Origin: Eudorina sp. 2006-703-Eu-15
Lineage: Eukaryota; Chlorophyta; Chlorophyceae; Chlamydomonadales; Volvocaceae
Reading direction: 5' to 3'
Assembly: GCA_003117195.1 (NCBI GenBank)
Contig: BDSI01000099.1
Span: 270,479-334,478, forward strand
Length of the DNA: 64,000 nt
Positions 37,386-46,606 of the stretch are shown here, piece after piece; within the stretch, counting starts at the first letter, position 1; each line of letters begins with the position of its first letter. The position numbers and the translations under genes were made by a program. Below the pieces are notes generated by a model, which worked only from the letters and a program-made list of their open reading frames with translations, was not told where the DNA came from and ran no database searches.

Positions 37386-39647
37386 GGCGGCGGAGGAGGA
37401 GGAGGAGGCGGCGGAGGCGGAGGAGGCGGCGGAGGCGGCGGCGGTGGCGGCGGCGGAGGCGGCGGAGGCGGGGGTGGCGGAGGTGGCGGAGGCGGCGGCG
37501 GAGGCGGCGGAGGCGGCGGTGGAGGGGGCGGAGGAGGCGGCGGAGGTGGAGGCGGCGGAGGCGGCGGCGGAGGCGGCGGAGGCGGCGGTGGAGGGGGCGG
37601 AGGAGGCGGCGGAGGCGGCGGCGGAGGCGGAGGGGCGGCGGAGGCGGAGGGGGCGGCGGAGGCGGAGGGGGCGGCGGAGGCGGAGGGGGCGGAGGGGGCG
37701 GCGGGGGCGGCGGAGGCGGGGGCGGCGGCGGGGGCGGCGGGGCGGGGGCGGCGGCGGCGGCGGAGGCGGCGGAGGCGGCGGCGGCGGTGTTGGCGGCGGC
37801 GGTGAAGGTGGTGGCGGTGGCGGCGGAGGCGGCGGTGGCGGGGGTGGCGGAGGCGGCGGTAGCGGCGGCGGTGGCGTTGGCGGCGGTGGCGGAGGAGGTG
37901 GTGGCGGTGGTGGTGGCGGGCTCGGTGGTGGTGGGCTTGGCGGGGGCGGTGGCGGAGGGCTAGGCGGCGGTGGTGGTGGCGGGCTCGGCGGAGGCGGTGG
38001 TGGCGGGCTCGGCGGAGGCGGTGGTGGCGGGCTTGGTGGCGGCGGCGGCGGAGGGCTTGGCGGCGGCGGGGGTGGCGGGCTGGGCGGAGGTGGTGGTGGC
38101 GGGCTGGGCGGTGGCGGTGGTGGCGGGCTCGGCGGAGGCGGTGGTGGCGGACTTGGTGGCGGCGGCGGCGGAGGGCTTGGCGGCGGCGGGGGTGGCGGGC
38201 TGGGCGGAGGTGGTGGTGGCGGGCTGGGCGGTGGCGGTGGTGGCGGGCTCGGCGGAGGCGGTGGTGGCGGGCTTGGTGGCGGCGGCGGCGGAGGGCTTGG
38301 CGGCGGCGGAGGTGGCGGGCTGGGCGGGGGCGGCGGCGGAGGGCTTGGCGGCGGTGGTGGAGGCGGGCTAGGCGGAGGTGGCGGCGGCGGGCTAGGCGGC
38401 GGCGGACTGGGCGGAGCCGGGGACGGCGGCACCGGCGGTTCCGGTGACGGCGGGTTCACGATAATCGGAACAGGTACGAAGTTGGACGATACAGGGCAGC
38501 ACTTGCACGCGGTGTCGTACATGGCCGCGAAGCACGTCCCGTTCTGGTACCCGGGCGGGGCCGCACACATCTGCTCCAGGGTGGCGCAGCCGGTGGCGCC
38601 GCGGGCGGGCTTGAGGGTGAGGCACAGCTGCGCGTCCGCTGCGGTGGCGGTGTTGAGGCTCAGCTGCGAGAGGCGCAGGATGGCGGTGCCGTTGCGGCCG
38701 TTGACGGGCCTGCCGAACGACGCTCCGACCTTGGTGGGGACGCCGTTTATGGTGACTGCCACAATGGACGCCGGCTGGGTGATGCAGCTGGAAGACACGT
38801 TGAACTGCGGCCAGACGAGTAAAGACGAGGGAAAGGGACGCGGGTCAAGTGGCATGAACTGCGAAATGGTCAACATTGTTATTAAAACAATTGTATATCT
38901 TTGCACATTCAAGGTTGTGCGATCAATTGGTGAGGTAGGTATTGCTAATGCTGACCAGACCCAACCTGCCACAACATCCCCTCATGGCCGGCTACGTGAG
39001 GCCATGTTTCATGAAGCAACCATTAAGCATAATTAGTCTTTTATTATATGAATAAGATTTAAAAGCTACCTGGCGAGCTCCGTTCGTACTTCCGATTAAA
39101 TATTCTTACCTCAATTTTGTAAAGATCGGCGTTGCAACATGGATTGTTGCAGTTCTGAGTCTGCACCTTGATGGTGAAGCAGTACTGGCCGCGACCAGGG
39201 GTCGTGACGTCCGGAGCAAGTCGGTATGCGCCGATTTTGCTGGCGCAGTCCCGGTAGGGGAAGGCTGGGAACATGCCCGTCTGCTCACCCATACTAACAA
39301 ACTCGTTTGAAGGGTCGCCGAAATTGTACTCTCCGAACTGCGCATTTGTGACAGCGGCGCTCCTGCGACCAAATCACATATTATTTAAACAGTACAGATG
39401 TCAATCCATGATGTTAAACAAGATTTAGTCTTATCATGCTCTGGTCTTATTCACGATTTCAGGCAAAGTGTGTCCATACGTGCAACGGGTTCGGACGGTC
39501 GACACAGCAAAGCGTGGAAATGTCGTAGATTTTTGTTAAAAGCTTAAAGCCATTCATATGCATATATAATTCAGAGACGATGGATTAAGTCTGTACCTAC
39601 CAGGCAACCGCCAGAGCTACCGCAATCACCAGACGAGATCTACCCAT
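35127..39647 (-). CDS. Pherophorin D
   Basis: Exons (minus): 39601-39647 (signal peptide MGRSRLVIAVALAVAW), 39110-39362, 36007-38804, 35479-35846, 35127-35299. They total 3639 nt, 1212 residues, in frame. The domain plan is that of B and C. The rod is the longest (about 2.0 kb). Its first third is a regular series of SPPPPPPP units. The middle (about 36640-37760) reads as Arg/Leu then Ala/Ser/Thr in this frame, although the same DNA would be Pro-rich in the shifted frame, and Pro returns before the second domain. The exon 4 segment has TNSVPFV where the other copies have TNAVPFV. Confidence 0.82.
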
Positions 39648-39715
39648 GGCTGAGAACGAATAGATACTTTATCACTGCAAGTGATAATGATGGCAGGAAC
39701 TGGAATGCATGACGC

Positions 39716-39721
39716 TTTAAA
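39716..39721 (-). promoter_or_regulatory. TATA-like element of pherophorin D
   Basis: TTTAAA, 68 bp upstream of the ATG, in the position of the TATA-like elements of the sister genes. Confidence 0.45.
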
Positions 39722-40061
39722 TGCAAGAGTTGCCCTGTCGCTCAATCCCGTACCGTCCTCGATGTGCCTCCGGGGCGGGCGTACAGCGCAACATTCCGCG
39801 CAGCGGTCCCAAGGGTGTTGCACCTTTATGCACATTTGCAAAGCTCTGGATAAGCATACATAATTATACATATTAAAAATTATTTTGCTTTTCACTTTGC
39901 ACCCCGTGTGTTGTTAAGATTGGTCCCCAAAGCTTGTCTGTCCGGCCGAGTTGGCGACAAACGCGCCAAGCTCCGTAGCGCGTGGATCCATTAGCGCTGC
40001 CCGACGACGCCGCATCCGAACCTCCACTGTTTACTTGTGCAATGTGCATCGCCCAGGCTTC

Positions 40062-40372
40062 CCGACATGAATGAATTAATGAACGTTACAGCGGACCCCA
40101 AGGGGATCACCGGTGTATACCAGGGCAAGTGCCCAGCAGACCCCACCGCCAAGGCGGCAGGACACCTCCACACCTCAACGCCGCACCCAAAAACACACCG
40201 GGCCATGACCCCACCCAGCCAGACACCGAAGCAAGCAGAGGCGCGCAGCGGGGCAACACTACCAAAGGGATAGGCACAGCAGAGGGCAGAATCCCCTGAA
40301 GTGGATAAAGCCAAGCACAGGGGAGGTCGCCCACACAGGCACCCCATCACCCAGCTACCACCACCCCTGACG
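40062..40372 (-). mobile_element. CATT-tailed retroelement copy, 5'-truncated
   Basis: Read on the minus strand, this about 310 bp segment ends in gtccgctgtaacgttcatta followed by an ATTC repeat. Its body matches 41884-42185 over nearly its whole length (for example tggataaagccaagcacagg on the plus strand). Its 5' end stops abruptly at 40372, directly against the start of the B3-family relic. No intact open frame is left. Confidence 0.65.
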
Positions 40373-41322
40373 TCGGGGCGCCTATCAAAGCTGGCGTGGC
40401 CACCGCGGAGGTTGTGGAGGCGACAGCTGTGGGTACAGCTGTGGGGGCATGGGACCCGGTGCGTGAGACCCGGGGGCGCTGCTGCTCGGTACGGCGACGG
40501 CAGGCGACGGCACCTCGGCTGCATCCGGACATGCTCATCCGGGTGTGGAGCTACAGCCGCTGGGTGGCGGCGAGGCGCTACAGCCAACCAGCGGGGCCCC
40601 GCTACAGCTGGTAGGAGGCGAGGCGCTACAGCCACCCAGCAGGGGCCTGCACGACCCGTCCTCATCAACACCTCCGCCGCTTCCGCCACCTCAGTCGGCG
40701 GCTGCAGCTGCTGCCGGCGTTGGCCACTGCGTCGCTCGGTGGTGGTGTACGGCAGCGCCTGGTCCGAGCATTTGTACGGCACCTTCTGCTGGCGGCATCT
40801 CTCATCAGCAGGTGAGACATGTCAGTCATCAGTTTGGAGATTCTGCCACGACAGTAAACTTCTGACACGCAGCGAAACGTAGTCCGCAGCGCATACTGCG
40901 CCCTGCATTTGAGCACCAGAACGGAACCTGATTCATCCTAACCTTTGACAGGGTCGAGTGTCAGAGTTAGGTGCCAGACCCAACCTGCGCTTTAAACCGT
41001 TGTGCCTGACACATACCTGCTGAAGGCCTTGAAGGCACAGAGATGATTCGCAACGGGAACCCAATGACCACCCTTTGCCGTCCTTTGCCATCAGGCCACG
41101 ACCTCGGCTGGCTGCGGCGGCCAAGTCACAGACGCAACCGTATTTGCTACAGCCGAAGCCCTACCTGCTACAGCCTCTTCCAGTGCCGTTCCGCCCTTCG
41201 CAGCCTGGCTGCTGCCCCCACCAGCGGCCCCGCCACCAACACTGCGGCATGGGGTCACCGAGGGAGGTCGGGCGCCGCCGCCCATAATGCCGCGGCCCAT
41301 CATGCCGCCGCCGCCACAGCAG
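40373..41322 (+). pseudogene. B3-cluster relic, 5' part
   Basis: The DNA aligns with the linker and Pro-rich regions of the intact genes at 49.36 and 51.13 kb. VATAEVVEATAVG near 40400 matches VATAEDVEATAVG, and ELQPLGGGEALQP near 40550 lies in another frame, so at least one frameshift separates them. The intron position is kept: donor after 40811 and acceptor ending at 41094, as in the 49.36 kb gene. The part encoding the B3-like domain is missing, replaced at the left by a retroelement end. It stops at an inserted element at 41322. Confidence 0.7.
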
Positions 41323-42633
41323 GAGGTTACCGATGCACTCACCGACCCTGATGGGGAGCCTCGTTTATGCGTTTACTGTCGTACTTAGAGTGTGATATCT
41401 GGAGCGGGCTACCTCAGGATGCGGAAAGAGAGTTGAGTGGTTGCTGTCCAAACCTCTTCCCGAGGCTCAGATTGTGACTGCGTTGAGGGAACGACTTATG
41501 AGCGGCTGGGAACACGTGCGCCTCGATGTCGAGCCAGATGGTTACCCATCAGATGGGAAGCAGCGAGCCGGGGATCCATATGTCAAAGTACAAGCATTGG
41601 ATGGGCCTGTCGTTTGTGGGTGCGGCGGCCGTTATGTGGCAGCCGCATGCTACAGTTTTTATCCCCCGTTGTGCGCACCGTAAGCTGATGCAATTCAGGC
41701 TTTGTTGCTGGGCACTTGAGTGTAACAGGGCGCGGAGGGGCAGACACCACGTCCCTAGAGGACAACGGGTCTGCCGTTGCTGTCGCGCTGAAGTCCAAAT
41801 AATTGAAGATAAGAAGCATGTTCTACGCGACTGCCCGGCTTATGATGTAATACGCGCGGAGGAAGAGTTTCATCGCCCTAACACTATGATGATGAATGAA
41901 TGTTACAGCGGACCCCAACGGGATCATCGGTGTATACCAGAGCAAGCCCCAGTAGGCCCCACCGCCAAGGCGGCAGGTCACCTCCACACCACAACGCCGC
42001 ACCCAAAGAAAACACACCGGGCCATAACCCCAACCAGTCAGACACCGAAGCAAGCAGAGGCGCGCAGCGGGGCAACACTACCAAAGGGATAGGCACAGCA
42101 GCGGGCATAATCCCCAGAAGTGGATAAAGCCAAGCACAGGGGAGGTCGCCCACACAGGCACCCCATTACCCAGCTACCACCACCTCTGAGGCACCCAACG
42201 CAGCACCCTCTCGAGGTCTTGGAAGGCCCACGCCTGGCTCATGACACTGCCCAGCGACCGCTAGTGGGGTAACCCGCATCATAAGAAATAACTTGGCCAA
42301 AACACCAAAATGCCAACGGGAGCCCAACCTCCACCCCAATCTGAGGGTAGGCCCGGTCCCCAACTTGAACCCCGGTTCGGAGAGCCCGACGATAAACACT
42401 ATGCGGGAGGCGATGGCCTGGGATCCGGCTCGTCTGGCAAAGATGTTGGAGCGCATGCATGTGGGCTCACCGTAATTCAATCGTGCACTTTGGGCGTTAG
42501 TCTCGTTGACTCCTGTTAATGCGGTATTTGCAAACCAGTGCTTTTGGGCGTTTTTTGTTTGCCCTTGGGCCTCCGGCTCGTATGGGTATGTGCAGGTATG
42601 GGGTTACGCACCCCCCAACCATGTAACACACAC
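41323..42633 (+). mobile_element. Truncated non-LTR retrotransposon (LINE-like), itself interrupted
   Basis: This about 1.3 kb insertion splits the B3-family relic. The 8-mer CACAGCAG occurs at both borders (41315-41322 and 42634-42641), a candidate target-site duplication. On the plus strand near 41690-41880 lies a sequence typical of the Cys/His zinc-binding C-terminus downstream of LINE reverse transcriptases: VCRCCRAEVQIIEDKKHVLR, then DCPAYDVIRAEEE. The right end has TGTAA, the volvocine polyadenylation signal, followed by (CA)n. A minus-strand element (41884-42480) sits inside it, right after this domain. Confidence 0.6.
41884..42480 (-). mobile_element. CATT-tailed repeat copy nested in the LINE-like element
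   Basis: In minus orientation its 3' end is ggggtccgctgtaacattca followed by TTCATCATCAT. It is the longest copy here, with about 300 bp matching the element at 40062-40372 and a further upstream part matching 19735-19860. Frames read GLLGLALVYTDDPVGVRCN near the 3' end, a conserved but probably non-coding segment. The 5' limit is approximate. Confidence 0.55.
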
Positions 42634-42838
42634 ACAGCAGCAACTGGACGCACCAGAGGGGTCGCCCGAGCCCCGAGGTCCCGTCAGCCAAGAGGAGGAA
42701 GCTTTCGGCTGGCGGTGGGCTCGAGGACCCGGCTCAGGTGCAGGTGCAGGAGGGCGGTGGGCGGCGGCCGCGGCATCAAACGGCGGCGCAGCTTCGGCTT
42801 CGGGCGCGCATCTACGCAGCCTTCGGGACTGCTGTGGA
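42634..42838 (+). pseudogene. B3-cluster relic, 3' part
   Basis: The sequence resumes at the point where the left part was cut: caactggacgcaccagaggg and the following Lys/Arg-rich coding stretch match the 51.13 kb gene at about 52728-52820. The reading frame is not maintained afterwards, and the acidic tail of the intact gene is absent. Confidence 0.65.
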
Positions 42839-45800
42839 CGAGTGATGAGTAATAATGGATTGGTGATGGCAAGGGAGCAGCAGGGCGGATAGGAGTCTTG
42901 GACAGCTGCTGCAGTGAAGAGGCGGTCATTGGTCGATCGGGGCTTGGCGGCGGGTGGGCCTGCCTGATGCGAACGTGAAGGCGGCCCCCGCGCAGCAGCT
43001 AGCTGGTCAGCAATTGGAAGTTGACGCTGGCGGCCAACAGGGTGCCATCAGGGCAAGGCCGCAGGTTGTACGCGTTGTGACGAAGAGGCTGTTTAGTTGG
43101 TTGCCGCTCATAAGGTGAGGCTGCCAGCAGGCAGGGCAATCCGTTTATGTGAATGGGCTGTAAGCGGTTGTTTAGTTGGTTGTCGTACATAACGCATGGG
43201 GGCTTAGAACATACATAGCCTCTTAAGAGCAGTGTGTGCTTGTCCTTTCTCAGTCGTTGCCAGCTTCACGGGGCCTCTTCCAAACCTATGCAGCGGCCTA
43301 CTCAGACGCCCGAAGGCCGAGCCATTGATGCCGCTCTGTGCAGCGGCGCCAAAAGGCCAAGCCACCTTAGCAATAACCTCTGTAGGGCGGGCCGATATGA
43401 AACGAGTTCAATCGCCTGAGGGGTTGCATGACGCTCGGACACCCAAGCTCGGCGCCCGACAGTGACCGCGGTTCGCCGGGTGCATCCCATCCCGTTGGCC
43501 GGCCTGCGCTGGGAGCCCAAGTCTCCCTCCAATTCCACAAGATTCCACCCATGTTCGCTGCCCGAATCATCCCCTCTCCGCCCGTGTGCTGCGAGCGCAA
43601 GCCGTCCCTCCGAGCCAAGTGCTGGCGGCTTGTCCAGCCCCTGACTGCCTCGCCTTGAGGGCTTGCCATCGCCTTGTGTAAGGTCGCGCCATTGATGCAG
43701 CTCCACGCAGCAGCTTGGTAATGACGGAACATGCCAGAAGCCCGAGCCAATTTCGTTCCACACACGAGCAATCCCTGTGAGACAGGCCGGACTGCGTGCC
43801 TGCAAACGCCCGGTAGTTGCCGCATTGCGTGATCACAAAGCCAAGCGCCCCACATTGACAGCAGCCCGCTGGCTGCGCCCTATCGCCTTGGCCAAGCTGT
43901 GCAGCGAGCTCAAGCCTCCCGTCAAACCCGCCACCGCCCATTGTCTGCCCGTATCTCTCCCTTTCAGTTTCTGCCTCCCATAAGCCAGCCTATCCAGCGA
44001 GCCCAATGACTCCGTCCGATCGAACCCGCTCAAGTGCCGTCTGTTCGACCTGCTGTGGCTGACTCACCTTACTTGAGGGCTTGCCACCGCCTGCTGTAGC
44101 CACAGCCAGCGTCACGAGAACGCTGTCAGACAAATGCAGCGACCCATTCGGCCGCTAGCATCCCTTTTGGGCAGGACTGAGTGCGTGAGGGGCTGCCACA
44201 GCGCGCTAGTACGATGTCGCAGTCGGCTAGGTGCGTGACCATCGCTCCACAGCAAATGGATTCTGTACATGATGTATTAAAGCCTTACCTGTGACCGACA
44301 GACTTAACGACGCGTTAGGATTGGCTGCAAAGTACCGTAGAGCCATTCAAGGCATCCTGGCGTCGGCCAAAGGCGCTGCATCGTAAACTTTGTTAATTCT
44401 TTGGAAACGTCGTCTTAATATGTAATTGCATGTTTATGTCAGGTAAAATAGGTTAGGATGTAGCCAGCTGTCGGGCAATGAACCTGCCGAGCACAGATTA
44501 CATAAGCAAGGAAGCTGCAGCATCATAGAAAACGTCAAGTATGGCTCATTTGCTGAGGTCCTGGTTACATAAAGCCTGCTGTGAATGAAAATCGAAACTT
44601 GCAGCTTTATCTTGAAATCGCCTCAGCAATGATGCTCCAATAAGAATAATTATGTTAGTTGTTGACCTGAGTCTTTATTTGCTGCGACAATGCTCTCGAC
44701 CGAGCCATGTTGTCGGGTCGCGGTTTACGGACTGTCCCACCCCCGATTTTGCAAATACGGAGAAACGATTTCCCCGAGTGCGATGGCAGCGCACGACACA
44801 AGTGCATACGCGTTAGAAATCAAACCCCAATTTCCTACCCGGAGATTGAAGGAAAAGGCTGCTGCGAAAGAGACCACTGCGAGTGTTTGTCGGTTGAGTT
44901 GTCTACCGAATTACACATCCGTTGCGGTCTACGTACCGTACCAATGGCAGTTGCGTATATGTAGCACTGATCCTCTTTGGATAACTTCCTTCATTGGGAC
45001 GTGAACGGGCTGTTGGATGGGCCGTGATGGACGCACGTGTTTGTGCTTTGTGGACACGGCAGCGGGGCTGCACCTTCGGTACCTCAACGACTGCAACTAT
45101 TCCGAGTTGCATGATGTGCCTGTCTTTGGCGTGTCCTGATGGGTGTATGACTGTATGTAACAACGCCTTTTGGGCTGGATTGATTGTGGCCTTGTGTGTC
45201 GTGTGTGTGAGCGGGTGAGGCGGGATCTGCCTCCCGAGGTGGCGGAGGGGCGGATGGCAACGCGGATAGATTCGGCGGCGCGGTACTGCGGCGCGGGGCT
45301 GCCTGTCTGCCGCGGGCACGGCCAGTTAGCCAGCAGGAGATCCTGTTGTCCCGTCATGGTGCGGAGGCGCAACGAATCAAGCGACGACCTCGCATCATGG
45401 CAGCCTGAAGAAGTCCATGTATCCATCGATCCCCATACCCCATTCCCGGATCACACCCGCCTGCGGCCGTACCAGCAACCCAGGACGCCCTGGACACCGG
45501 AGGGAGTTCCGGCCGCCGGTAGATAGGTCGCGACCGCGCCGTGGAGCAGCGCCTTGCTGGCTGGTCAGCACCGCGCGCTCGCAGCAGCTCTATCGCCGTG
45601 CACGAGGAGGACGGCAAATAAGCGTCACGCAATGAGCCAATGCGCCGCCGCCAGCACCTACCGCCGGTTGCTGAGGGTGCGGTGTGAGTGACTGTATGTA
45701 CGACTGGACGATTACCATGTGCCAACTCGACCTTTCTTTGCCGTGCAGGTATTTGAATTGTCGTGATTTTTGCGGTTGGAAGCAGGGAAAGATGGCGCCG

Positions 45801-46606
45801 AGGGAAAATGGCCGCACGGCTTGCCGGACGGGTTCACCGCGCACAGACCAGCCATGCTCGGGAAACTCGAGAAACGCTATCAGCAGATATGAACAATTGA
45901 TACAATAAAATTCGTAGTTTAGTTGCGCGAAGTCGTTCCGTCGACACCGCACCTCGTCGCGGTCCGCGGGTCGCCGAGCTAGAGGACGGATTTCTGACTC
46001 GCCTGGTGTGTCGCAAGGCCACTGGATTAAGGACGAGCGAGCACTGCTGGGCTGGCAGGTCCGCGACAAGGTTCGTTTGTCTTCGACCGAGAACGTCAAC
46101 AACAACAAGCGCAAATCGAACAGCTTGGCAGCACTGCAAAGCCGCTGATCACATCACCGTCACATCACTTCCGGTGGTCTTCAGGTCCGGATGTCCAACT
46201 TTTTGTGATCGCTCATCTGCTGCTGCTGCTCTGCGCCTTTCCATACGTTCTGGCTGACCTACCCATCCATGTGTCATAGACCGCCTGCTTGCCGGATAGG
46301 ATATCCCTGTCCATGGAACGTAGTCCGGGGAAGGTGGAACGGTTGCCGTCGACACACAACGTCGCGCAGAAACCGCTCACCCGACGCGTATAGATGCGTA
46401 CGTGCCGCATCCGGCCACCGGCACTGCTAATCGCCCTGACCGCCTGCACTCATTCATCCGCCGCAGGTCGTTGGTACGCGCGGCACCGGCCAAACACCCC
46501 GAACACGCCGAGGGAGGTACGGAGACCTGGTTGATAGGGCGACCTGGTCGAGAGGGCGGTCGACACCTCGCCGCTACTGGGACCCGTCAGCGGCCCCCTG
46601 GAGGGA
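42839..46606. other. Region without a supported gene
   Basis: Only short open frames without recognisable domains occur on either strand. A 16-bp motif, gtttagttggttgycg, is repeated near 43090 and 43170. The region is less GC-rich around 44200-44700. Upstream exons of the 46.6 kb gene could lie towards its right end, but I see no decisive splice site. Confidence 0.5.

Larger units (their letters stand above)
33591..40020. repeat. Tandem segmental duplication, unit containing pherophorin D
   Basis: The third direct unit, more diverged than B and C. Flank, exon and most intron sequences align, but the intron between exons 3 and 4 (35847-36006) and the upstream region of the gene differ clearly. 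Boundaries are approximate. Confidence 0.7.
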
